Source: Costus lasius (taxonomy: Eukaryota; Streptophyta; Magnoliopsida; Zingiberales; Costaceae). From it: DNA of 64,000 bases. The translations under genes and the position numbers were made by a program. The notes under the pieces were generated by a model. The model worked only from the letters and a program-made list of their open reading frames with translations, was not told the DNA's origin and ran no database searches. Positions within the stretch are counted from its first letter, which is position 1; every line of letters begins with the position of its first letter. Where the stretch lies: assembly GCA_027563935.2 (NCBI GenBank), contig CM050446.2, forward strand, positions 110,960,499 to 111,024,498. Reading direction: 5' to 3'. Of this stretch, positions 47,410 to 56,990 are shown in pieces.

Positions 47410-48294
47410 CTATGTTATAAACATTTGCTTCCAAAATGGTTTATTTATTGTATAGTTTCATATATTCAAATGTTTATAAAAGAAAATTATTTTATCCTAT
47501 TTATATTATTAATTAATTTACCTGCCCAAAGGGGGTAATTAATTAGTATATGTATAGGATAATTTTGTTTTAGTCCTATCATAAGAGAGACTTGTTATTT
47601 GTTATGAACATTGGTTTAAATTTAGTTCATAATCATGTCATTGTTACATAAATATATTGTATTATAATTGCTATAAATGTTTGGCTACCAAAGTAGCTCA
47701 TTTATAATTAATTATGATATGTTCAATATTTATGATATAGTTACATTTTTTATCCTTGTTCTATTAATTAATTTACCTGCCCAAGGGGGGTAATTAATTG
47801 ATATGTATAGGATAATTTGTAAAGACATGTTAGACTCATTATATAATATATTAAAATTATGATTGCTATAAATGTTTGGCCGCCAAAGTGGCTCATTTAT
47901 AGTTAATTATAATATACTTCGGTATTTATAATGATGATGAATTTTAATCTCAGTTATATTAATTAATTTACTTGCCCAAAGGGAGTAATTAGTTGATATA
48001 ATATGAGATGATATTCCTAATGATTGTTTCTCCTTAATTGAGATAAGTTTTTTTATTTTTTTTTTATCTTTGTTATATTAATTAATTTATCTGCCCAAAG
48101 GGGATAATTAATTGATATAATTTAAGATAAATCAGGTTCAGTCTTTTATCATTATAATTGTATTATAATTATTATAAATGTTTGGCCACCAAAGTGGCTC
48201 ATTTATAATTAATTATGATATGTCAAATTTGTGATGATAATATTTTTTAAATATTATATTAGTTAATTTACCTGTCCAAAGGGGGTGGTTAGCT
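47410..48294 (+). repeat. Array of alternating hairpin modules in Copia-3
   Basis: Two module types alternate. Type A pairs AATTAATTTACC with GGTAATTAATT around TGCCCAAAGGG, at about 47,510, 47,763, 47,960, 48,079 and 48,257. Type B pairs ATAAATG with CATTTAT and, inside, GCCAC with GTGGC around CAAA, at 47,673, 47,868 and 48,174, with a weak copy near 47,416. Stems vary by paired changes: A copies TTACC/GGTAA, TTACT/AGTAA and TTATC/GATAA; B copies GCTAC/GTAGC and GCCAC/GTGGC. This pattern suggests selection for RNA or single-stranded DNA structure. No open frame accounts for it. Confidence 0.7.
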
Positions 48295-48339
48295 TATCTA
48301 ATTGAGGTCATGTGCACAATGAGAAATCTTTTCTCATAT

Positions 48340-48460
48340 TGAGTCTTACAAGATGATTGCAGATCTTTTAACTAAAGGCTTAACTCCTTCTGGTTTTGTG
48401 GACCATGTTGTTAGCATGGGCATCATTGAATCTTCTGATGCTTTGATTAGTGGGAGTCTT
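48340..48460 (+). pseudogene. pol: Copia-3 pol C-terminal tail
   Basis: KMIADLLTKGLTPSGFVDHVVSMGI matches the conserved C-terminus of copia RNase H (IADPLTKGL). It is the only pol sequence left and joins the hairpin array directly, so a deletion removed gag, protease, integrase, RT and most of RNase H. Confidence 0.75.
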
Positions 48461-49101
48461 TTTATGCTTTGTAATTTTAATCTTGCATCTTTCATTCATG
48501 TATCAGTTACCTTAATCATATATATGTTTTTTGATACATTAATATGATGCTAATCTTTTGTGCACATGTCACCTTTCTAAAGTCTTAAGGATTCATAACC
48601 TTAAGCATGGCGGTTTTGCCAAGTAACATGTCTCAATTTAAAATTATGAATTTCTCATATGGTTTAGAGAAATCATAAAGAGATTCTCTCATGTAGTTTA
48701 GAGAGATTTATGAGACATATATGGACACATTAGTGTCGGTTTTCTCATACAGATTAAGAGAAACCATAAAGTAGATTTCTCATATCGTTCGAGAAATCAT
48801 AAAGAGGACCGATAAGAAAATGATATTAAGTTTTTATCATTTCACTACACAGTCACATTGCGATCCATGTTGATGTAATCTGCTGATATTTGTGACCATG
48901 GAGGACTTGTATTGCATATTAATACAATGTTTCGTCATGATTCAATATTGGTAATTGCATTAGACCGAATTGAATGAGGTGTTATCAGGATTAACAAATG
49001 CATCTCCCTTTCAAAATTGTTTTTAATATATATTACAAATAGCTATTATTTTATAAAATCTTTTAGATTATAAATCAATTAATGTTGACCAAGTGGGAGA
49101 A
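48461..49101 (+). other. Copia-3 3' untranslated region with short repeats and PPT
   Basis: Non-coding. At about 48,648-48,810 the motif TCTCATAT..AGAGAAATCATAAAG recurs about four times. The region ends in AAGTGGGAGAA, the polypurine tract before the 3' LTR. Confidence 0.6.
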
Positions 49102-49539
49102 TGTTGGAATTTTAGTCTAACATTATTGATTTGTGGGAGCATTTGTTAATTTGTTTGTGGGCCCATAACATCTCATTACTGAATGTGAAAGACAGCCTGT
49201 GTAGCCCGTTGGGTTTGAGAGAAATCCCTATTGGATAATCCTTATTGAATTATGGATTTCGCACCCGAAACCCAAAACTCTTTTATGGGAGGAGCTTAGG
49301 GTTTTTCTATTATAAATAAGGGCTAGGTCCCCACTTGCATCCTTCGATCATTCTTGGTCTCTTCCCATTAAGAGCCGTCATAAGAAAGGATAGCGGTGGA
49401 AGATCTTTAGCCGACACTGGATATTACAACACAAAAGGAATAATGACAATCAGGTATGTGATTTAATATCTGTTCTTCATGTTGTTCTAAGTCTATACAA
49501 AGATCCTTGTATTTATGAATATGTCAAAATAATCTAACA
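49102..49539 (+). repeat. 3' LTR of Copia-3
   Basis: 438 bp, matching 44,378-44,817 with about 15 differences by eye. Followed by TTTTT and the resumed minisatellite. Confidence 0.9.
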
Positions 49540-49544
49540 TTTTT

Positions 49545-49880
49545 AAGTGGGGTTCTATCTTATTAGATGTAGGTTTTAACTTATCACATGCAAATTCTAT
49601 CTTATTAAATGTAGGTTTTAACTTATCACATGCAAATTCTATTTTACTATATAGAAGTTCTATCTTAAGTTGTGCAAAATTTACCTTAAGATATACAAGT
49701 TCTACCTTATTTTATATAGGATTCTACCTTAATTATGTAGGTTCTATCTTATTATATGCAAATTCTATCTTATTAGATGCCGACTCTATTTTATCTCATA
49801 AAGGTTTTATCTTAATCTAAAGAGGATATACCTTATCTCAAAGAGGTTCTACCTTAATCTAGAGAGGTTATACCTAATTT
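49545..49880 (-). repeat. Minisatellite, right arm part 2
   Basis: Continuation of the AGGTTCTACCTTA units after Copia-3, including GCAAATTCTATCTTATTAGATG variants. It ends near GAGGTTATACC at 49,875. Confidence 0.83.
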
Positions 49881-50853
49881 CGAGGAGAAGTGAAAAAGAT
49901 GAAGCAGCTAGATGATCAGAAGGGGAACAAGAAAACAAAAAAGAGAGAGAAAATAAAAAATACACGTGTCATTATATCAGGAACCCACTAAACTTAGCTA
50001 AGCGGTGTCCTCGGTTAGAAAACGCAGCCTCTAAATGCGAGCTTTAGTTACTACATTTGGGTGAAATAGTTGCTTTAAAAAAATTGGTCCTCTATGTTAG
50101 TCAATATCTAGTCTATAATATAAAGTTTCTAAACTAGTTGTAATTCACAAGAATTATTTCTAAGTATCCAAATTAATATATATATTAGAGTAGCGCAGCG
50201 AAATCATAATAGTCACATCTTGTCATTGATTTGATATACACATCACATGTGATAATGCATCTTGTGTGCAATATTCCATCAATATTTATATCATATGAGC
50301 GAATGCAACACAGACCATTAATGCCCCAAAATGGGCCAATATTATTGTGTGGTAATGAAAGTGACCTTAGAATACAATATATCATTCATGTCCATGTTGA
50401 TATCATATTCAATTTGACTAAAGATGCCATGGTCAAAAATTTGGTGATATTAAGATGTACATTGGTAATAATTTGTTAGATAAGTTAAATCATTTGCCCT
50501 ATATGATTGAAGAGATTATTATATTCCCTGTTAATTGTTATCAACGGATTAGTTAACCTAATTTTCATCTAGATGGATCAACCTTCAATGATAGAGGAGT
50601 GTCTCAAAGGGTACATGAAGGCCCTCTCGGAGATGTAGGACATGATGTGAGCTGGTTTGAGATAGGATTGATTAAATTAGTGTCATGATCATATCATTGC
50701 TAACATTTAATTTCACCCCGTCAAATTCATATATAATATTATTTTGTACAATATATATCCGATTTCCCACACAAAAATATATAATCTCAATCTGAATTAT
50801 TATGTAATTTATATGCTCAATTAGCAGAGGTAACTTTGGTAAATTGACCTCAA
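49881..50853. other. Intergenic region downstream of the DUF579 gene
   Basis: AT-rich with no gene seen. Near 50,185 a single degenerate satellite head (AGAGTAGCGCAGCGAAATCA) is present. The part from about 50,700 to 50,853 is the presumed 3' untranslated region of the minus-strand gene and contains AATAAT-like near-upstream poly(A) words. Confidence 0.4.
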
Positions 50854-51672
50854 TCAAGGGCAGAAGGAGATCGCCGGATCACTCCTGTGGCTGGGAATGG
50901 CGAAGTGCCGGAGCTTCCCCACCTGCGCCCTCATGTAGCCCTCGCACAGGAACGCCCTTGAGAATCTATCCTCCACCGCCCTATCCACGTCGTGCACGAA
51001 CACGTCCGTCTCCCCCTCGCGCCGCCCCCGCGCCGCCATCCCCGCCGTGTATATCGCCCCCATCCTCCCCGGCGCGTCCATGAAGTACCCCGTCGGCGCG
51101 TCCACCATGACCACGTCCCACTCCACCTCGTACACCGCCTCCGGCAGCTCCGTCAGCGCCAGCGGGCAGCTCGAGGTCCTGACCGCCGACGCCTCCCCGA
51201 GCCTCGTGCACTCCTCGGCAGCCGCCAGTTTCAGCAGCTCGTCCGCCTGGCCCAGCTTGGTGCCGTACCGCACGTGGTACGCCTCCAGGGTCGGGAACTT
51301 GCGGGACGCGGTCCGGAGCCACCCCAGGTCCTCCTCGAGGAAGACGGTGCGGCCGCCGTGGTTGAGCGCGCTCCACATGAGGCTGTCATGGCCGAGGCCG
51401 AAGACAAGGAAGTTGCAGGGGCTCCGCCGCTCGAGGACCTTCGCCGTGACCGAGATTTCCTCGAGGGTTTGCTGGGGTGTGATGTTTAACTTGGCATAGT
51501 GGACGACGGCGTGCGCCAGCGAGGGCGGGATCTTGGCCGTGCATGCCGGCGAAATATTCTGCATTCCTAGCGGAGACAAGCTCCGAGGAATCAGGAGGAA
51601 GATGAGGGACGCAAGGCAGAAGCCGAGAAGGAGGGACTTCAAGTTGAAGGATCTTGTGCCCTTTGCCTTCAT
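50854..51672 (-). CDS. DUF579 family protein, probable glucuronoxylan 4-O-methyltransferase (GXM type)
   Basis: An intact, intronless frame of 272 residues. Residues about 11-29 are a hydrophobic signal-anchor (LKSLLLGFCLASLIFLLIP), as in type II Golgi proteins. The family core follows: TPQQTLEEIS (65-74), the glycine-rich VFGLGHDSLMW (90-100) expected to bind S-adenosylmethionine, GGRTVFLEED (106-115), DAPTGY (191-196), GRMGAIYTAGM (202-212), DVFVHDVDR (223-231) and FLCEGYM (241-247). Known GXM enzymes transfer methyl groups to the O-4 of glucuronic acid side chains of xylan in secondary walls. Other DUF579 branches are IRX15 (xylan deposition) and AGM (arabinogalactan methylation); the motif pattern looks closest to GXM. 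The start is the only Met before the anchor. Length is near the family norm (about 270-320). Coding GC is far above its surroundings, with strong GC3, as in many monocot genes. The methyltransferase assignment is by homology only. Confidence 0.93.
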   Translation of the reverse strand: MKAKGTRSFNLKSLLLGFCLASLIFLLIPRSLSPLGMQNISPACTAKIPPSLAHAVVHYAKLNITPQQTLEEISVTAKVLERRSPCNFLVFGLGHDSLMWSALNHGGRTVFLEEDLGWLRTASRKFPTLEAYHVRYGTKLGQADELLKLAAAEECTRLGEASAVRTSSCPLALTELPEAVYEVEWDVVMVDAPTGYFMDAPGRMGAIYTAGMAARGRREGETDVFVHDVDRAVEDRFSRAFLCEGYMRAQVGKLRHFAIPSHRSDPAISFCP

Positions 51673-51713
51673 CTTTCTTAATAATTTGTGCGGCTAGAGC
51701 ACTAGCTCTGCGA

Positions 51714-51720
51714 TATATAT
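51714..51720 (-). promoter_or_regulatory. Candidate TATA box of the DUF579 gene
   Basis: TATATAT on the minus strand, about 42-48 bp upstream of the start codon. If used, the 5' untranslated leader would be very short. Confidence 0.45.
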
Positions 51721-51757
51721 TATCGTATCAGAGATCTACACGAAGAAAGAAGAAAAA

Positions 51758-51759
<2 letters not shown>

Positions 51760-51801
<42 letters not shown>

Positions 51802-51806
51802 ATTAA
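51760..51806. repeat. (ATT)n microsatellite in the DUF579 promoter
   Basis: About 14 to 15 ATT units about 90-135 bp upstream of the start codon, probably polymorphic in length. Confidence 0.9.
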
Positions 51807-51942
51807 ATGATGGGATGTGAGGCCAGATGAATGAAGATAAGAGGTGCTTTTTGTGGTGGCCATGGAGGCAGGGAGGAGAGTGCAAGCTGTCGCCTGTCTG
51901 GCATGGTACATGGATTATGTGTGATGCATGAAGATGTACAGA

Positions 51943-52004
51943 GCATGCATGCATGCATGCACGACATGACATGAAATGTTGTTGGGTGAGAATGCATGCA
52001 TGAT
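51943..52004. promoter_or_regulatory. RY-motif cluster (CATGCATG) upstream of the DUF579 gene
   Basis: A run of five CATG units (51,943-51,962) and a second CATGCATG at about 51,995, roughly 270-330 bp upstream of the start codon. RY elements bind B3-domain factors of the ABI3/FUS3/LEC2 group. The run may also be a simple tetranucleotide repeat, so function is unproven. Confidence 0.4.
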
Positions 52005-52009
52005 TGCAT

Positions 52010-54950
52010 TAGACAATGAGTAGTGTCAAATTAATGTCAACGCAAGTCTTCTTAAGTAAGCGTTGGGGAAGGAAATGGCATGCAAAAATTAATCAAGGGC
52101 CTCTTTGATATTTTTGTCCATGAATTATTCCTCTTCCTTTAGGGTTTTTTTTTTTTTAATAATATATGGCATGAAACGACAAAAGTTGTCCTATGCGTAG
52201 TGTAGTTCTCCTATCTTTTCATGTAAGGGTGGATGACACTTCACCTTCCAATCCAAATAAAACAAAATATTGATTTGGATCTTCATGACCTTGCAACTAA
52301 TTTGGCATGGTAGCTAGTCTTACTAAACCAAGGTTGGGGCCATGTTGAAAGAAGAAAAACATGTCATGATTTATCGTTCAAATTAGGTTCCCTTAAATGA
52401 GCTTAGCCCTTATAATGAATATGAATCAAATCATGGCACTACATCCCTCTCTTATTTCTTCTATAAATAAGAGGATAGCATTGTCAAGATGTAAGAAGTC
52501 ATATACTTAAATTTTTTTTGTGTTTAAGGATTTTATTATACATGTAGGTGTCTTATAATGATTGTAAATATGGAGATGTGAGTCATTCCTTATATGAGTT
52601 GTTTCTCTTCATGATATGTTTTGACTCTCAAGTTGTTTGGTGTCATGAGTTAGTGATTAACTAACATCAATAAGTTAGTGTGGGTCTCTTATTATATCTC
52701 AACTTTGTGGTTGTTCAAGGATCCAAATATCTCCATTTGACTCAACTTAGGGCCTCTCTATTCTCAAGATATTCTAAGTGTAGTCCACTTGGTTGCTAAG
52801 TGAATTAAACTTGATGTGGTGCAAATTAGCCATAGAGAATCATTGGTGGCCTTCTAAAAGGGTATGCCATCACTATCCTCGATGTAGTTTCCTAGGAGAG
52901 GGAAAGGAATGACATTAGGGAGGTTGGCTCCATACACATCCGAATATATCATTGCTTGATTAGGTGATGTAGGTAGTGTGTGCTATCTTGTATTGTCATC
53001 TTGCATGGAATGCAATTGGGTCATTTGGCCTTTTAGACTATTCAAAGATGACTTTTTGCGTTGATTATTTGTATACTTTCTGTTGTTGAATGTATGCTAG
53101 CAATACATCTAAGGTTCACTAAGGGATAATTATTATTATTATAATGATTCAACTTAATATGTGATCCACTTAATATAGGTTAGCAAATTAGCACTAAAAA
53201 AAATTATATCCACTAAGTTACATAAGTTTACTAGAAAGAGCCACACCCAGTAGTGATAAGAAATGCTACATCTCCAATTCAATAATGTATTCTCTAAAAG
53301 ATCAAAGTTGGGCCATAATCTTCCAAGGATGCTTCATCCTTACTCATCTCTAGATGAAAGCTTTGATTTAATGGGTGCTATGACCTCCTACGATTGGCTT
53401 GTTAACAATAAAATTGATCTAGGGGGTTACATCCTTGCATGGTCTAGATAGTGAGCTAGGGCAAGGTTTCTTGGTTGATTAAATCTTCAATCTATTCTTT
53501 AAAGTTTCAATACTCCTTTCTCGTTTGTCCTAATCTATGATAGAACTCATGACAAATGTAGCGGGAGCATTTTAACTTGGTTACAATTAACCCAATCTAT
53601 GACTTGGGTCAAATTTTATATCATAGTTTTGACTTTGACTCAACTTTGACCTAGTTAATACTTATGTCATGAATTGTTTTGTGAGCCTAGAATTTAAATT
53701 CATGTATTGTAGATTAAAATTGTGAGCACTCAATTGATATATAGGTTCAACTTTGACTTGGTTAAAATTACTAATCAATTTTGATTTTGTGTTAGAAGAC
53801 TCATAATTTAAATCATACATTTAATTATGAATACTTCAAAACATAATTTATAATGAGGCACTAATCTCTTAATTTTATTTATATTATATAACATTGTCAC
53901 ATCATACCAAACTTTTCATGTCATTACAATACCGAATTACTTGATCATATCACCATGACGAGCACATTTGGTGCCACCTCAACTACAAGTCAAGAGTCAA
54001 TGAGTCAAGTCAAAGATCACCATGATAAAAGATCAATAGCAAATTCCACGATGGTCAAAGCAAGAATCTCATCAATGATGGACTATTTGAATTAGACAAA
54101 CATAAGGAAAGAAGTGAAGAGCCTTACCTTATCCATGCAAGGGTTCCATCATGGTTTTTGACCCCCACCCTATCACCCCCGTGAAGAAAAAGCAGAGAAA
54201 TAGTTGACATTCTTGGTTCAAGCACACCTTGCAATGAAGACCTAGCAAAGACTCATGGTTGGAGTAGGCAGGTACTTGAATGATTGAGACAGAAAAATTG
54301 CAAATGGGGTAGGAGATGCAATTAAAGACTTATCTTTTCTTGTGAAGCAACCAATACTTCAAATGCTAAGCAATTTGACTTCTTACTAATATAAGAAAGA
54401 AGCTATAATGTTTACATCTTGGAAAGTTTCCAATGTGTTTAAAGAATATATTATTAAACATTTTAAAACTTATCTAATTAATTTCACGTGTAATAACTTC
54501 ATGATGTGCACACTGGACATGATGCGGTCACAAACTGAATTTGAACACAGACCAAGGTTTAGAAATTTCCACTTTTATCAATCCAACAGTGTGATAGCAG
54601 GTTTCTTAAAATTTTATGCATCTGGGAATGCATAGAAAATTTACTCCCTTTGCCCTTTGCTCTTTCGTTGCTTGTCGCCCATCGCTAACCTCTTGCTTAA
54701 TCGCCGCCTGCTGCCTGTCGCTTGATACCAAAAGCAATCTTTTTTAGGGATTTAGTACGAGTATCAATAGAAATTTTGAGATTTCGGGACAGGTAATAAA
54801 ATAAATCATACTTTTGAAGTTCGCATCAAAAGTAGTATTTGTCGGCGTGATATTGTTTGTCGGCGAAAAGATGTTTCTATTTGATTCTCAAATTAATTTG
54901 TAATTACTAATCTAAGTGCAAAACCCAATTATTTTTAAATCATAAACCCA
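52010..54950. other. Gene-free AT-rich region
   Basis: About 2.9 kb with only short open frames (up to 75 codons) and no recognisable domain, RNA gene or terminal repeats. The words GACTTTGACTCAACTTTGAC and AATGAGGCACTAATCTC near 53,620-53,870 resemble 62,560-62,650, suggesting an old dispersed repeat. Nothing else seen. Confidence 0.5.
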
Positions 54951-55525
54951 ATTACTATCCCAAAAACACTTTACAGCCTCGTCGCCTTCGGCATCTACCC
55001 CGCCGGCGAGGCTGCCTACAGCCACGAAGCCGAATCCCACTCCAACAATCACCACTGATCTGGTACGCGGCCGGACGCATGGTGCTTCCCCTTCCCAAAG
55101 GACGCCCCAATTTCAATCCTTCAAGATTAGGGTTTGTGCTTTCCATCTTTTGTCATTGTGGTTCTGGAATTCTGTCTATTCTTCTAAATCGGCTCTTGGA
55201 TTTCTTTTGGAAATTTAAATATTGGGCAAACATTGAATTTTTTTCGCCCTACTTTTCATGCTATTATTGAGTTTTAGCTCAATCGATATCTGGAATATAA
55301 GGATTTTAGTTCATGCTGGGATTTAATTGCATACGAATTGTTAAAAGCAGCTAGCATTGCACAAGACCTCTTGTTTTATTGATTTAGCATGGCCATTAAT
55401 TCATTTATTTGGTTGTTTAATTGAAGTTTCTTGTCTCTTTATTTTCTTCCACAACAGTCATGACTGACAATAGACATTTGCTTTTTTTAAATTAAATTTC
55501 AGCTTTATGGATCAGGCGCAAGTTT
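54951..55525 (+). pseudogene. Possible 5' part of a disrupted host gene
   Basis: A GC-rich patch at 54,975-55,140 is followed by ATTAGGGTTTGTG, typical of plant gene starts. Then comes AT-rich intron-like DNA, a pyrimidine-rich tract and AATTTCAG (about 55,494-55,501), then 24 bp that could be exon before Copia-4. The 62-codon frame from ATG 55,079 (MVLPLPKGRPNFNPS) has no recognised domain. Evidence is suggestive only. Confidence 0.25.
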
Positions 55526-55946
55526 TGCAGATTATTCTATGGTCCATATGTCCTAATCTATTAATTATTTTAAATTACTTATCATAGTTTAATAATTGAT
55601 AAATTTCTATATCATATTGGGTTATAAGAATCATTTGTTAACTTGAGATGTGGGTTATAATTGATAAAAAAAAAAACGGATCCTCTCACTAACCATTAAC
55701 ATAAATTTAAAAAGGATGATGTGGTCTTCAATCATGGATCAAGAGGTCAAGAGAGAGAAATCTAGTTTCATCAAAGAAGAGATTATTTTAATCAATCATT
55801 TTCAAATCATCATGGATCAAAGTATGATTTTATTTTTGAATTTATTATGCATGTGAAGATTATATAGTTCAAAGATCTTGATATAATGCTAATGTAATTT
55901 AATGTATTTTATTTACATAATAATAATAATACTAAATTATCTTATA
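55526..55946 (+). repeat. 5' LTR of Copia-4
   Basis: 421 bp, matching 61,761-62,182 from TTATGGTCCATATG onward, including GGATGATGTGGTCTTCAATC and CAAAGATCTTGATATAATGC. The ends TG...TA deviate from TG...CA, consistent with mutation. Confidence 0.88.
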
Positions 55947-55948
55947 TG

Positions 55949-55960
55949 TGGTATCAGAGC
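55949..55960 (+). other. Copia-4 primer-binding site, tRNA-iMet
   Basis: Exact TGGTATCAGAGC, two bases after the LTR end. Confidence 0.9.
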
Positions 55961-56990
55961 ATGGTTTTAGAACATATATTTTTCCATAAATATTTATTGG
56001 TCTTTTGTATGTTATATTTATGACATGATGAAAATGTATTCTACATCAATTCAAATGATTTCATGTGTATATAAATAAATTAGAAGTTGGACACATAATT
56101 ATGTTAGAAAATTTATTTATCATGAACGTTATATAAATTACATCTTTGATTTCTCTTTATTTGGATTTATATATTGAAATTAATGCACTAATGAGTTTTG
56201 GTTTACTATTTTTTATGTGACATATTCTTCACGTAGTCTGTAAGTCTTTCTTTTTCATTGGTTTAAATGTTTTAATGCTTCATTTATCATTTGTGACAAA
56301 TTTATAAATTTTAATAAACAATAGTACATAAATACATTTGAAATATATTGGGTTAAGTTATATGAATAATTTTATTTATGACTTTCTTAGAATTATTTAA
56401 TGTGATTAACATCATGTCAAAATATTATATAGTTATTTTTTAAACAAAAGTTTTTTTTTTTAAAAGGAAACTTTTATTAAGTTGTATAACATTACAACTA
56501 ATTTGGAATCTATATTATGAATAATTTGTTAGTCACAAAAGTTGGCCAAATTAGAATATTTCTATATATGACAAATTAAATTTTCAATTACCCATTATTA
56601 TGTGATGTTATTAAAAAGATAACATGATGATATATATTATATTAATGGGTATATTGAAATTCATTAATTATAAAATATTTAGGAATCACCCTTGATTAGT
56701 TATTTTATAATCATGAACATGACAATGGTTAATTGATATATTTGGTTAGATATATTAGGTACATCCAAAAATTATCGACATGCCTAATTGAAATATACTT
56801 CAATTACCAATTATGTTATTTATAAATAATAAGCATTGATAATATTTATTATTGTGCATTGTTGGATCATGAGAACATCAATGTACATTAATCTTTATGA
56901 TTTGAATCTATATTATGTGTTTATTTAAAACTCAGAAGCATTAATGTATAAGTATTTTGTTTATTGCATTTGCTCTTATTTTTCTTTGTT
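55961..56990 (+). other. Copia-4 leader
   Basis: About 1 kb, AT-rich, without open frames of note, between the PBS and gag. Inverted words such as TTAGGTAC..GCCTAA near 56,756-56,790 may form hairpins, but no clear array like that in Copia-3 is visible. Confidence 0.5.

Larger units (their letters stand above)
44378..49539 (+). mobile_element. Ty1/copia element Copia-3, internally deleted
   Basis: LTRs at 44,378-44,817 and 49,102-49,539 (TGTTGGAATTTT...ATAATCTAACA, about 3-4% different). The flanks ATTTT and TTTTT give a target duplication with one mismatch. A polypurine AAGTGGGAGAA lies before the 3' LTR. No canonical PBS is seen after the 5' LTR. Gag and nearly all of pol are missing; only the C-terminal RNase H tail remains. 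Most of the 4.3-kb interior is leader: a GC-rich module shared with Copia-2, then AT-rich DNA with hairpin repeats. It is a non-autonomous (LARD-like) derivative. Confidence 0.88.

Noticed and set aside
50981..51499. Open frames on both strands overlapping the DUF579 gene (131-165 codons)
   Set aside because: They are shadows of a GC-rich coding region in other frames and lack recognisable domains.
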